64,000 bases of DNA from Fluviispira multicolorata (GTDB lineage Bacteria > Bdellovibrionota_B > Oligoflexia > Silvanigrellales > Silvanigrellaceae): assembly GCF_009208585.1 (NCBI RefSeq), contig NZ_WFLN01000005.1:455470-519469 (forward strand). The letters run 5' to 3'. Numbering within the stretch: position 1 is the first letter of the stretch; the number at the start of each line of letters is the position of its first letter. The translations under genes were made by a program, and so were the position numbers. The notes under the pieces were generated by a model. It was not told the DNA's origin. It ran no database searches and saw nothing but the letters and a program-made list of their open reading frames with translations. Below, one piece after another: positions 34,454-43,288 of the stretch.

Positions 34454-34897
34454 TTATCCTCCCGAAGATATATGAGAATGCGTATAAGCAAAAGTTGCTT
34501 TACGTAGGGACTGTAGTCGAATCAATTCATTAGAAAAATCATCTAATATTTGTTTTAATATTGTTTTAAAGTTTTCATCATGAATATAAATAAAATCTTT
34601 TAATAAGAGAAAATTTTTTTTTGAATCATTCTCTCTTTTTATTATTTGTGTATAAGAAGACACCAGCGCACTTCTTTTTTTCATAAATTTTTGTGAAAAA
34701 TCATTTAATTCTTTTTCACTTAAAATTGAATCTTTGCTATCAATTTTTAGATTACAAAATAGATTTATATGCAGATTAATCCATTTTTCATAAAAAATAT
34801 AAAAATCACTTTTTGCCAGCGTGGTTGAAAAGCGAAACGAAAGCTTTGAGGTTAAATCTTCATAACTTTTAAGCGCTGAATTTGATGGCTTTTCCAC
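34454..34897 (-). CDS. Small helical protein, first gene of glycosyltransferase operon
   Basis: A 147-residue charged protein predicted to be almost entirely helical, with no Cys pairs, signal or membrane segment. It is six bases upstream of the glycosyltransferase-TPR gene. Its size and helix content recall flagellar export chaperones (FliS, FlgN, FliT), but none of their motifs is recognisable, so I do not assign it. It diverges from thyX with about 170 bases between. Confidence 0.5.
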   Translation of the reverse strand: MEKPSNSALKSYEDLTSKLSFRFSTTLAKSDFYIFYEKWINLHINLFCNLKIDSKDSILSEKELNDFSQKFMKKRSALVSSYTQIIKRENDSKKNFLLLKDFIYIHDENFKTILKQILDDFSNELIRLQSLRKATFAYTHSHISSGG

Positions 34898-35065
34898 CTG
34901 TAGAATTCCTCTTAAAGAAATTTTTTAAATGAGTCTTGATCAAAGTTTATGAGATAGCTCTTGCATTAATCAATTATTTAGGTGTGTTGCTTTTTTGGCA
35001 AAAGGACTGTAGTTTTTGCTGGTAAGCAGAATTTTTCTATTCTGCCAATTTAGGAGACTTTACAA

Positions 35066-35788
35066 GTGATAAATCAAATAAAAGGCTCAACAATTATAGT
35101 TGATGATGGCCAGGTCACTCTTACAGATTTTATGGGTTCTGACTTGTCAGTGGTCAATGCTGCTCGCGTGAGTTTTGGAAAACGTAAAACAGAAATGGAT
35201 GACAAAGATGTCAAACTCATAAAGTATTTAGGTGCCCATAAGCATATGAGTCCTTTTCGTCACGTCATTTTTACTTTTACTCTTGAAGGTGTGTCCGAAG
35301 TGGTGTGTCGCCAGCTTTATAAACATCAAGTTGGGTGTGCTTACACGAGCGGTGAATTTAAAGAAGCAGCAACGACATGGAATGAAATTTCTGGGCGTTA
35401 TGTAAAACTCGAACCTGAATTTCATATTCCTTCCGAATTTCGCAAACAGAGTGCAAGCAACAAACAAGCTTCTGTTGAAGGCGAAAATGTTGATTGTGAA
35501 GATGAAGCACGTGCTGTTTATTTAGATGCAATGGAAAAAAGTTTTGCTGCCTATAAAAAACTCCTTGATTTAGGAGTTTGTGGGGAACAGGCGCGTATGG
35601 TTATGCCTTTGAGTTTTAAAAATTCATTAATTTGGACGGCTTCACTTGAAGCAACAGTCAATTTTATAAAACTTCGTGATCACGAAGGTGCACAACTTGA
35701 AATTCGCAATCTTGCCCGTGCTATTAAAAAACTAATCGAACCTATTTGTCCTCTCTCAATTGATGCTCTTCTTAACTCCCAAAAATAG
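35066..35788 (+). CDS. thyX: FAD-dependent thymidylate synthase
   Basis: A 240-residue ThyX that methylates dUMP using FAD and methylene-tetrahydrofolate. The substrate region HKHMSPFRH (58-66), CRQLYKH (R82, K86, H87) and WNEISGRY (W105, N106, E107, S109, R111) correspond to the ThyX signature R-H-R-x-x-S-x-N-E-x-S-x-R. Here, however, the first Arg is Lys and an insertion of about 12 residues (GCAYTSGEFKEA) splits the motif. Some proteobacterial and intracellular ThyX proteins show this split form. Start choice is ATA/GTG ambiguous: the GTG at 35066 follows GGAGACTTTACAA. Confidence 0.92.
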   Translation: MINQIKGSTIIVDDGQVTLTDFMGSDLSVVNAARVSFGKRKTEMDDKDVKLIKYLGAHKHMSPFRHVIFTFTLEGVSEVVCRQLYKHQVGCAYTSGEFKEAATTWNEISGRYVKLEPEFHIPSEFRKQSASNKQASVEGENVDCEDEARAVYLDAMEKSFAAYKKLLDLGVCGEQARMVMPLSFKNSLIWTASLEATVNFIKLRDHEGAQLEIRNLARAIKKLIEPICPLSIDALLNSQK

Positions 35789-35799
35789 AAAAAATTTCC

Positions 35800-35826
35800 T
35801 ACAGAGGTGAAAATTTTATCCGATAT
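35800..35826 (+). promoter_or_regulatory. Sigma-28 (FliA)-like promoter of flagellin
   Basis: TACAGAGG (35800-35807), an 11-base spacer and TCCGATAT (35819-35826) match the enterobacterial FliA layout TAAAGTTT-N11-GCCGATAA, with the core CCGATA intact. It lies about 115 bases before the flagellin ATG, consistent with a long leader. Confidence 0.55.
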
Positions 35827-35828
35827 GC

Positions 35829-35888
35829 AAAATGTACACGGTGCAATTTGCATGCGGTACATTTTTACTCGTCTGACCAAGGATGGTC
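35829..35888 (+). promoter_or_regulatory. Flagellin leader hairpins
   Basis: Directly after the promoter, AAAATGTAC (35829-35837) pairs perfectly with GTACATTTT (35857-35865). A second small hairpin GACCA/TGGTC (35875-35879 / 35884-35888) follows. Both would be in the 5' untranslated RNA and could control mRNA stability or translation of flagellin. Confidence 0.45.
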
Positions 35889-35941
35889 GCACTCTTTCCA
35901 GTAGCTTTGGATTGAAGTGAGTTTCATGGAGGAAACAAGCT

Positions 35942-36904
35942 ATGGGTTTGCGTATACAAACCAACATTCAGTCTCTCAATTCTCAACGAACTTTGAGAAT
36001 TTCCACACAGGCGAATGATGAGTCCATCGAAAAGGTGAGCTCAGGCTATCGCATCAATAAAGCGTCTGATGACGCTGCCGGTCTTGCAATCAGTGAAAAA
36101 TTGAAAGCAGACATTCGTGGTCTTAATATGGCAAGACGTAATGCCAGCGATGGTATTTCGCTTCTTCAAACTGCCGAAGGTGGTATGAATGAAATTGGAA
36201 ATATGTTGACTCGCTTGCGTGAGCTTGCTGTGCAAGGTGCTTCCGATACGGTCGGTAATAAGGAGCGTAGCTTTATTCACAAAGAATTTAATGCGCTTAA
36301 AGATGAAGTCGATCGTATTACAAATTCAACCGAATTTAACGGAACAATGCTTTTAACAGGTACTGCTGAAGGCTTACCTGAAGCATTAACTTCTAAATCG
36401 AACCCTCCTCCACTTGAAATTCAAGTTGGTAAAAACTGGTTTAAAGAAACCGATGGTTCAGATGCGGATGGTGAATTTGGACGTAACCCAGTTGATATTA
36501 TTCGTCTTAACTTCCAAAACATCAACACTAGCACAGTGGGCTTAGAACTTGGTCGTGCCAGTGAAGAAAGTATGGAATCGACGGGTGTGTTTTTGGAAGG
36601 GGGGGGACTCACCGACTCAAAAATGCGTGCTCAATTGTCTATAAATAAACTCGACAGTGCGATTTCAAAAGTTGCAGAGTTTCGCGCTGAAATGGGTGCA
36701 TATCAAAACCGTCTTGGTTCAACTATTGCAAACTTGTCTGTTCAGACTGAAAATTATGCAGCGGCAAATAGCCGTATTCGTGATACGGACTATGCAGAAG
36801 AAACAGCGAAATTGGCACAGTCTAATATACTTAAACAAGGTGGTGTTGCTGTGCTTGCGCAAGCAAATCAAAGCCCTGGTGCAGCGTTGCGTTTATTAGG
36901 CTGA
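35942..36904 (+). CDS. fliC: Flagellin
   Basis: A 320-residue flagellin. It has the classical N-terminal D0/D1 (MGLRIQTNIQSLNSQRTL, VSSGYRINKASDDAAGLAIS, ISLLQTAEGGMNEI) and C-terminal D1/D0 (YQNRLGSTIANL, AAANSRIRDTDYAEE, QANQSPGAALRLLG). Only about 100 residues of variable region lie between them (about 140-240), so the filament has a small exposed domain. The ATG follows GGAGG (start of TGGAGGAAACAAGC). It is transcribed from a sigma-28-like promoter and ends before a strong terminator. Confidence 0.97.
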   Translation: MGLRIQTNIQSLNSQRTLRISTQANDESIEKVSSGYRINKASDDAAGLAISEKLKADIRGLNMARRNASDGISLLQTAEGGMNEIGNMLTRLRELAVQGASDTVGNKERSFIHKEFNALKDEVDRITNSTEFNGTMLLTGTAEGLPEALTSKSNPPPLEIQVGKNWFKETDGSDADGEFGRNPVDIIRLNFQNINTSTVGLELGRASEESMESTGVFLEGGGLTDSKMRAQLSINKLDSAISKVAEFRAEMGAYQNRLGSTIANLSVQTENYAAANSRIRDTDYAEETAKLAQSNILKQGGVAVLAQANQSPGAALRLLG

Positions 36905-36929
36905 TTATAATTTATATTAACTCTTTTCG

Positions 36930-36967
36930 CAAAGATTATTATTTTTTAATTAAAATATTAATCTTTG
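36930..36967 (+). terminator. Flagellin transcription terminator
   Basis: CAAAGATTA (36930-36938) and TAATCTTTG (36959-36967) form a perfect 9-bp stem; the inner AT sequence can extend it. TTTTGTCTT follows on the plus strand. Confidence 0.6.
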
Positions 36968-37003
36968 TTTTGTCTTAAGTATATTTTTTAAAATAAATTG
37001 TAT

Positions 37004-37720
37004 TTACGAATTTTGTATGGAATATATTTCAATTGCATCTTTATTTTGAATATCAATTTTAAATTCAATTGCTATTTGATTATGTTCAGTAAGAAAAATA
37101 GAAACAGGATCTGCAATCACAAATGAGTCGTGAATATTATAAATTATAATTTCTTCATTTGCTACTGCTGGTGTAAATATTGGATAAGTATAATCGATAA
37201 CATTTTTTGTTTTTAATTTACCTGTAATAAAGTGTGAAATTCGTCCTTTTAATAAGTTATCTCTTAATCCATAAATAATAGAAGGTTTAGCAATTATTCC
37301 TGTGTCATCTGTATCAAAGCTTAATTTTTCAAGTGATTTAATAATTTGATCTGCTGATGTCATAGGAGTCACCGGTATTCGTGCTAAGCGAGCTAAATCA
37401 TAACAAGCAAGACCAATGCTGTCTGCAGCTAATGCTAAGATAACATCTTTTTTTTCTGATAAGAATTTGTCATCTAAAATAATATTATGTCCACCATTTA
37501 TCAACATATAAGTTCTTTTTGCTAAGTTTTTTAAATGAGTTTGATTGGGTGGGATGATTTCATCCTTCGGTGCTTCATCTAAATTATACGCAATTGGATA
37601 GAGTTGTTTTGAGTCTAATGTATGGTATTGATTAATACCAATCAATGAAACAACTTGAATTGGACTTCTTTGGATCAGAGATTTGTAAATTTTTGTTGGG
37701 GCAGTTAGATTTAATGGCAT
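37004..37720 (-). CDS. Hypothetical 238-residue beta-rich protein
   Basis: No signal peptide. The N-terminus is MPLNLTAPTKIYKSLIQRSP. A middle helical part follows (VILALAADSIGLACYDLARLARIPVTP), then beta strands (IIYGLRDNLLKG, IIIYNIHDSFVIADPVSIFL, IAIEFKIDIQ). The layout faintly recalls phage-capsid-like or encapsulin folds, but there is no motif to support it, so it stays unassigned. It lies between flagellin and an Omp85-type gene, with a TAATATAAAAGT-rich upstream region. Confidence 0.5.
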   Translation of the reverse strand: MPLNLTAPTKIYKSLIQRSPIQVVSLIGINQYHTLDSKQLYPIAYNLDEAPKDEIIPPNQTHLKNLAKRTYMLINGGHNIILDDKFLSEKKDVILALAADSIGLACYDLARLARIPVTPMTSADQIIKSLEKLSFDTDDTGIIAKPSIIYGLRDNLLKGRISHFITGKLKTKNVIDYTYPIFTPAVANEEIIIYNIHDSFVIADPVSIFLTEHNQIAIEFKIDIQNKDAIEIYSIQNS

Positions 37721-37844
37721 AATCAGCTCACTCCGCTGGAGTAAAGAGTTTTATAATATATAAAAGTATAATATTAAGATTTTGCTTATTCTTAGTGAGA
37801 CTCATCTTAAATTATAAACTTGCATGAGTGAGTATAGCAATTTC

Positions 37845-39251
37845 TTAAAAAAATTGTAACAAACCAAAGCTAAAGCCAAAAGTATGGAATGGTGTCAAAG
37901 TATAAGCATAATCAAGTCTGATTGCCACGCGATTGATTTTCATTGGCAGAAAGCGAATGCCAACACCGACGCTGGTTGCAGTGCGAGGTGAAACAATATT
38001 TTCAAATTTTTCTGTTGCATTGCCTGCATCACTAAATATTGCATGCTGAAGGGTTAAGTATTCACCAATGTAGCTTGGAATTCTCAATTCAATGTTGCTA
38101 AACCAAGCAAATTTTCCTGAGAACTCATTGTCGTAATATCCTCTAATTTTGTCTAATCCCCCTAAAAAATATTGTTGGGGTAATATATCACTCGTTGTCA
38201 GACTCAAGTTTGCTCTAATTGCTAAATAGGATTGACGTGGGAGTGGGATGTTAAATAATCCGAATGGAATATTTGGGTGAAAGAATAAGAGAGTGTTATT
38301 TAATGCGGTGTAATTATTCTGTGGGTTTGTATACATATTAGCAGTTGTATCGAGAATTGAAGTAAAATTGACTCCACTGCTTATGATTCCATCATAGTTT
38401 ATTGAGCCTAATGTTAAACGACCTTCAAGTGCTAAGGATGTGGTTGAAGGTGGTAAATTATAATTTAAATTATTGTTTGTTGCTATATTTTCATTGCTGA
38501 TGCCATCTGTATTTATATTATTTTCATAAAAAATAAATCCACCACCTAATGACAAAGCATTTGTTATTTTGATATCAGCATAAGAAGTCAACATATTTCT
38601 TTTATTTGAAAATGAACCAGTGATATTGCGATCCTTATCATAGGTGTGGAAGATATCGTGCTGTCTTGCGCCATTGATCACAAGATTGACAGGTCCTCCT
38701 AGAATGCTAGGATTTCTAAAAAAAATAAATGTTGAACAATTATCGTTTTTGCAGCCATAGGTAAAGTTGAATGTATAAAGTCGCCCTAGAAAGTTTGTGT
38801 CATATAAACCAACGACAAGGTAACTACTTCCTCCCCCTGATCCAGTTAGGAAATATGGTAAAAGGGTCCATTTCTCTTCTACATTTATCTTTAAGTAAAT
38901 ATTATTTTCTTCTGAATTTAATTTATATAATTTAATTTCTATATTTAAGAATATTTGTAAGTTTTTTAAATTTTGAATTGTATTTTTTAAATCAGAATCA
39001 TAAAATCTATTATTTTCTTTTAAAGTAATTTGTTCTAGTATGATATCGTCACTTGTTTGGGTATTTCCATTAATTTCTATATTTTTTATTATTAAATTAT
39101 TCGCGTTTATCGGAAGAACTTCTTTTCCTACTAGTTTAGTATCTAAATCTTGTGCAAAAACTTTGTCGTGATTAAAAATAATATGTATATTATAGAAAAG
39201 AAAAAGGAAAATTAAGATTTTTTTAAACCCATATGTTTTAATTATAGGCAC
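37845..39251 (-). CDS. Omp85-superfamily outer-membrane protein (BamA/TamA-like, one POTRA)
   Basis: A 468-residue protein with an N-terminal signal sequence (hydrophobic residues 10-25, ending KVFAQ). Residues about 53-115 form a single POTRA-like domain (IIKNIEINGNTQTSDDIILEQI). A 16-strand-type barrel follows, containing QQYFLGGLDKIRGYY (the conserved RGY of strand b16 loop) and DAGNAT, and ending in an outer-membrane-type terminal Phe (SFGLLQFF). It is shorter than BamA (five POTRA) and TamA (three), so it is likely an accessory insertase or a surface-antigen-type translocator. The window contains no BamA for comparison. Confidence 0.85.
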   Translation of the reverse strand: MPIIKTYGFKKILIFLFLFYNIHIIFNHDKVFAQDLDTKLVGKEVLPINANNLIIKNIEINGNTQTSDDIILEQITLKENNRFYDSDLKNTIQNLKNLQIFLNIEIKLYKLNSEENNIYLKINVEEKWTLLPYFLTGSGGGSSYLVVGLYDTNFLGRLYTFNFTYGCKNDNCSTFIFFRNPSILGGPVNLVINGARQHDIFHTYDKDRNITGSFSNKRNMLTSYADIKITNALSLGGGFIFYENNINTDGISNENIATNNNLNYNLPPSTTSLALEGRLTLGSINYDGIISSGVNFTSILDTTANMYTNPQNNYTALNNTLLFFHPNIPFGLFNIPLPRQSYLAIRANLSLTTSDILPQQYFLGGLDKIRGYYDNEFSGKFAWFSNIELRIPSYIGEYLTLQHAIFSDAGNATEKFENIVSPRTATSVGVGIRFLPMKINRVAIRLDYAYTLTPFHTFGFSFGLLQFF

Positions 39252-39281
39252 AATATTTTATTTCCTAAGAGACAAGATGTC

Positions 39282-39872
39282 TTATTTGGTTAAAAAATTC
39301 ATGATCGTTTCTTCGCAATTTTTCACAATTTCATCATAGTTAAAGACGCCTTCATCAAAAAGCCATTGTAAAGCTATTCCGTCAATTAAAGCAATAATAA
39401 GACTAGCAAATTGAAGAGAATCACCTTTGCGGAACACTTCTTGGTTGATTCCTTGTTGAATTATGTTTGCAATTGCTGCTCTGAATTTTGAATAATGACT
39501 TGCAATTTCTTGACGAACTTTTTCTTTTTGATCGATTTGAGTCCAGAAATCCATGTTTATTCTGTAGTACTCTCGTTTATTTTGCACCACACTTGAGCAC
39601 ATCCAGATGACATTTGAAAGTTTTGCAATAGGATCCGTATTTAAATCACCTGCATGCAAAAGGTTTTCAATGTCTGTACTGACATAGTCAAGTACAGTCA
39701 TCATGAGATCTTCTTTATTTAGGAAATAATAATGAATAATTCCTTTTGATACGTCTGCAACACGGGCTACGTCTTGCATAGAAAAATTATTATAACCATA
39801 ACGAGTAATACATTCGATTGTCGCATTTATAATTTGAGTTTTTCTTTCTGAAGCAAGGTCGGAACGGTTCAT
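39282..39872 (-). CDS. TetR/AcrR-family regulator (BetI-like)
   Basis: A 196-residue repressor. The HTH at residues about 12-58 reads RKTQIINATIECITRYGYNN followed by SMQDVARVADVSKGIIHYYF, close to BetI-type TetR proteins. The C-terminal part forms the ligand-binding helices. It is 30 bases upstream of the Omp85-type gene on the same strand and divergent from the GspE-N protein gene. A TGACGTCA palindrome lies between the divergent starts. Confidence 0.92.
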   Translation of the reverse strand: MNRSDLASERKTQIINATIECITRYGYNNFSMQDVARVADVSKGIIHYYFLNKEDLMMTVLDYVSTDIENLLHAGDLNTDPIAKLSNVIWMCSSVVQNKREYYRINMDFWTQIDQKEKVRQEIASHYSKFRAAIANIIQQGINQEVFRKGDSLQFASLIIALIDGIALQWLFDEGVFNYDEIVKNCEETIMNFLTK

Positions 39873-39891
39873 AATTTATATTCCTGTATTG

Positions 39892-39899
39892 TGACGTCA
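39892..39899. promoter_or_regulatory. Candidate TetR-family operator TGACGTCA
   Basis: A perfect 8-base palindrome at 39892-39899, 20 bases upstream of the tetR ATG and between divergent genes. Self-regulation by the adjacent TetR-type repressor is the natural guess; there is no direct evidence. Confidence 0.35.
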
Positions 39900-40019
39900 A
39901 ATTCATATCTAGGAAGGAACTGTTATCCCTTCTGAAACACAAACAGCTTAAGATCTAAGTGCAACGAGTCAAGAGAATTTCAAACAAACAGTGTGAAAGA
40001 GGGAGTTAACAACTGTCAC

Positions 40020-41615
40020 ATGTATGATTTGCTTCAAATTATGCAGCAGGATGGGTATCTGTCTTCAATAGAGCTATTAGCTCTTAGAAAGACTTGTAAA
40101 GACTTGGGTGAAAATCCAGTACGAATGTTACGCTCTCTTAATATTGCTTCTCCAGAACAAATTCAAGATTATTTACAAAGATATTTTGGTGTGGGTGCGC
40201 TTGGGAAGCAAGCTCTTGCAATGTTGGATGAAACATATCAATCACTGGTTCCAATCGATCTTGCTATTCATTTTAGTTGTTTTGGCTTAGGTGAAGATGC
40301 CAATGCGCTTTATATTGCATTGGAAGATCCTTCTGATCGTGGAATTATAAATCAGCTAAGATTTTTCTTAAATAAAAGAATTATTGGAGTTTCCGCAACT
40401 GTTTTTCAATTAGCAGAAGGTTTATCAAAAATATATAAAGTGCATAAATCAGCTTTAAATTTAACAACAATACTTGAAAATACAAGAGGAGTTATTGGTG
40501 GAATTCGTTATGAAGTTCCTCATAAAGCGGAAGCGATTAGTATTGACGATGACTTTGTAAGCTCAAATTTAAAAGATTCTGAATCTGGTGATGATGAAGT
40601 CGTTGTAACAAAAAAACGAGAAAAAGGAAGAGATAAGAAAACAGAAAAAGCAATGAGTACAGAACCATCAGCAGAAATTTCTGTTGCTGAAGATACAGAT
40701 GCATCTGAAAAAATGCCAACAGTTGGTTTTATTGATGGCAGCAGTGGAGAAGTTGATCAAGCAACATTATCTCAAAATGAAGAGAGTGGTGTAGAAAACG
40801 AAAAAGTTGAAGCCGTACAGCAAGATCCTGTAACAGAAGAGTCACAAGAATTATCAGAATCAACTCCAGTTGCAGAAGAGTCACAAGAATTATCAGAATC
40901 AACTCCAGTTGCAGAAGAGCCACAAGAATTATCAGAATCAACTCCAGTTGCAGAAGAGTCACAAGAATTATCAGAGTCAACTCCAGTTGCAGAAGAGTCA
41001 CAAGAATTATCAGAGTCAACTCCAGTTGCAGAAGAGCCACAAGAATTATCAGAATCAACTCCAGTTGCAGAAGAGTCACAAGAATTATCAGAATCAATTC
41101 CAGTTGCAGAAGAGTCACAAGAATTATCAGAATCAACTCCAGTTGCAGAAGAGTCACAAGAATTATCAGAATCAATTCCAGTTGCAGAAGAGTCACAAGA
41201 ATTATCAGAATCAACTCCAGTTGCAGAAGAGCCACAAGAACTTGATATGCAAGCGGCAGAAAACATTTTAACCGATGACAGTGAAATGGAGGTTGATATA
41301 TCACCTTCAGAAGAGAAAGTATTTGAGGCACCGACAGAATCAATGACTGTTCAATTGTCTTCGCTTGCAAGTTTAGCGCTTGTAAAATTGTCTTTATTAG
41401 ATGATAAAAATCAAGCAATTGAAATGATTAATTCGTTATTAAAACCTTTTAACACTTCTGTTACTTTGCGAGAGGATGAAAAATATTTAATTGAAGGAGA
41501 TGATTTTTCTGTAGAAGGAGATCTTTCTTCTGTCGTTAGACCTGAAGAAAACTCAGTTGCATTTGCAATTGAGCCAATTATAAAAAGAGTTATTAAAATG
41601 AAAGATGCATCGTGA
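40020..41615 (+). CDS. GspE-N/MshEN-domain protein with acidic 13-residue repeats
   Basis: A 531-residue protein from ATG 40020. The in-frame GTG at 39993 is possible, but the domain begins at MYDLLQIM and GGGAG lies upstream of the ATG. Residues about 1-145 match the N-terminal domain of type II secretion/pilus ATPases (GYLSSIELLALRK, LNIASPEQIQDYLQRYFGV, YIALEDPSD), a c-di-GMP-binding MshEN-like module. No ATPase follows. Instead there is a Ser/Glu-rich segment and ten tandem copies of EE(S/P)QELSES(T/I)PVA, then about 120 residues with TVQLSSLASLALVKLSLL. It is followed by an MCP-like gene and a flagellin paralogue, so a motility-signalling role is likely. Confidence 0.7.
   Translation: MYDLLQIMQQDGYLSSIELLALRKTCKDLGENPVRMLRSLNIASPEQIQDYLQRYFGVGALGKQALAMLDETYQSLVPIDLAIHFSCFGLGEDANALYIALEDPSDRGIINQLRFFLNKRIIGVSATVFQLAEGLSKIYKVHKSALNLTTILENTRGVIGGIRYEVPHKAEAISIDDDFVSSNLKDSESGDDEVVVTKKREKGRDKKTEKAMSTEPSAEISVAEDTDASEKMPTVGFIDGSSGEVDQATLSQNEESGVENEKVEAVQQDPVTEESQELSESTPVAEESQELSESTPVAEEPQELSESTPVAEESQELSESTPVAEESQELSESTPVAEEPQELSESTPVAEESQELSESIPVAEESQELSESTPVAEESQELSESIPVAEESQELSESTPVAEEPQELDMQAAENILTDDSEMEVDISPSEEKVFEAPTESMTVQLSSLASLALVKLSLLDDKNQAIEMINSLLKPFNTSVTLREDEKYLIEGDDFSVEGDLSSVVRPEENSVAFAIEPIIKRVIKMKDAS
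40836..41243 (+). repeat. 39-bp in-frame tandem repeat, ten full copies plus a partial
   Basis: Unit 1 begins at 40836 (GAAGAGTCACAAGAATTATC...) and full units run every 39 bases to 41225; a partial copy ends near 41243. Copies differ by only a few bases (S/P and T/I codon changes, gaa/gag). Near-identity points to recent expansion and likely strain-to-strain length variation. Antisense open frames over this region are consequences of the repeat. Confidence 0.95.
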
Positions 41616-41653
41616 TTTTTTGAAATTGCTATTTCTTATATGTGAGGTGTTTT

Positions 41654-43285
41654 GTGGAAAACGATATCAACTCATCGAATGCAAAATTATCTGCATCAGA
41701 CTGCATGGCATCAATGTTAAATGCCCAGCGGCAATTATTGATTGCTATACGCCGATTAAATGAGCTTGTGGCATTTTCGCAAAGCACAGATATTGAAGCA
41801 AATCGACAATTTTTACTTGCTTTACAAGGACAATTTCGTAAGATTAGCGACAACGTAGCTAACGTAACAGAGAATTTAGGTAATTTATTAGAGTTTAGAA
41901 AAACAAAAGATAGAGAAATCCAACGTGCATCCTTTAATTTAGATAGCACTCGACAAGCTATTGGTGAAAGCATTATTACCTTGAATGTTACTGCTGATTA
42001 TATAAGAGAAAGCATTGTAATGAGTAGACATTCTCTTGCTGAAACTCGAAAAACCGCAGACCGTAGCAGAGCATGGGGACGTTTGGGATCTGATCTCTTG
42101 CATGATTTCAACACTTTCCAAGATCAAATGGAGGAGCTCACTGAAGTCATTAAAAGCTGGGATGAGCTTATGAATAAGACACAATCTTTACAAAATGAAG
42201 TCTTTCAGCACTCACAGACTACGCGAGAAGCTATTCAAGGCGTTACTATGGGAATGATTGGTGGTCGTGACCGTATGAATGCTGTTCAAGAAAAAATATC
42301 TATTTTAGCAAATAGAGTTGCAGATATTGGAAGTATTATTGAAGTTATTGATGATATTTCTGAGCAAACAAATTTACTTGCGTTAAATGCAAGTATTGAA
42401 GCTGCGCGTGCAGGTGATCAAGGAAAAGGATTTGCGGTTGTTGCAGATGATATTAGAAAATTAGCAGAAAGATCTTCTACAGCAACAAGGGATATTTATG
42501 ATAGAATTGAAGCTATTCAAGAAGAAACATCGGGGGCAATGAGTGCTATTCGAGAAGGTCATGCTGTTATAGAGGCTGGGGTTAAAAAAGCGGCTACAGC
42601 AGATGAGCTTTTAAAAGAATTAAGAGAAAAAATAGGACAACTTTCTCGTCAAGCAATTGGTCTCGATGATCAACTTGGTACGGCAAAAAACCTATCTGAA
42701 GGTAACAAAACAAGAACTCGCGAAATGTTCAGAAGCATTCGTAAAATCTCTGATACAGCAACTTTTGCAAGAGATTTAGTCACTCAAGTAGAGACGAGTT
42801 TAACTGGAATTGTAGCTGCTGGGACCAGCAGTTTAGCTGCAATACAGCTTGAAATTAAAAAATTAGTAGAAAATATTAATAGTTTAGAACAAGCGCAAAG
42901 TGTTGCAAGACAGGTTCATGATTGGGTGCATCATGTGGCCGTCGCTTTAGGTGAGGCTAAATCGGATTCTGAAGTGGCTGCGAGTCAATGTTCAAGTGGA
43001 TTGCACCAAGTTGAACTTTCTTTCAAACACCTTGATACCGATAGATCAGCACTTGAGTCTATGCAAAATGTTGGTAAAGATATTTCTAGCTGCGTAGATA
43101 AAGTTATACTTGCAAGTGAATATCTAAAAAATATGCTTACCAATGGTGTTACTTTACAAATAGGCTCTCCGGGGCAGGTTTTGATCCTTAAAGATGATGG
43201 AAAATTTTCCGAGACAGATAGCAGCGTGTCTTCTATTAATAAAGACGCGGGGGGAAGTAGTGAAAGTGCTAAGGATGTAACTTGA
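41654..43285 (+). CDS. Soluble methyl-accepting chemotaxis-like protein
   Basis: A 543-residue protein starting at GTG 41654, which has AGGTG five bases upstream. There is no transmembrane segment. Residues about 15-200 are long coiled-coil helices. The signalling tip [47 protein letters not shown] (centre near residue 245) is the hallmark of MCP signalling domains and contacts CheA/CheW. The C-terminal part has further coiled coil without a ligand-binding domain. It is flanked by a GspE-N protein and a divergent flagellin, both on the same strand. Confidence 0.9.
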   Translation: MENDINSSNAKLSASDCMASMLNAQRQLLIAIRRLNELVAFSQSTDIEANRQFLLALQGQFRKISDNVANVTENLGNLLEFRKTKDREIQRASFNLDSTRQAIGESIITLNVTADYIRESIVMSRHSLAETRKTADRSRAWGRLGSDLLHDFNTFQDQMEELTEVIKSWDELMNKTQSLQNEVFQHSQTTREAIQGVTMGMIGGRDRMNAVQEKISILANRVADIGSIIEVIDDISEQTNLLALNASIEAARAGDQGKGFAVVADDIRKLAERSSTATRDIYDRIEAIQEETSGAMSAIREGHAVIEAGVKKAATADELLKELREKIGQLSRQAIGLDDQLGTAKNLSEGNKTRTREMFRSIRKISDTATFARDLVTQVETSLTGIVAAGTSSLAAIQLEIKKLVENINSLEQAQSVARQVHDWVHHVAVALGEAKSDSEVAASQCSSGLHQVELSFKHLDTDRSALESMQNVGKDISSCVDKVILASEYLKNMLTNGVTLQIGSPGQVLILKDDGKFSETDSSVSSINKDAGGSSESAKDVT

Positions 43286-43288
43286 ACT

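Noticed and set aside
34454..34897. Small helical protein considered as FliS/FlgN
   Set aside because: Size and helix content fit but no specific motif is present, so the assignment would be a guess from location.
37004..37720. Hypothetical protein considered as an encapsulin or HK97-like capsid protein
   Set aside because: Only a vague similarity of layout; none of the conserved encapsulin or capsid motifs and no cargo or phage genes nearby.
40836..41243. 39-bp repeats considered as a CRISPR array, and antisense open frames across them
   Set aside because: The repeats are directly adjacent with no spacers and are in frame inside a protein gene; the antisense frames simply follow the repeat periodicity.
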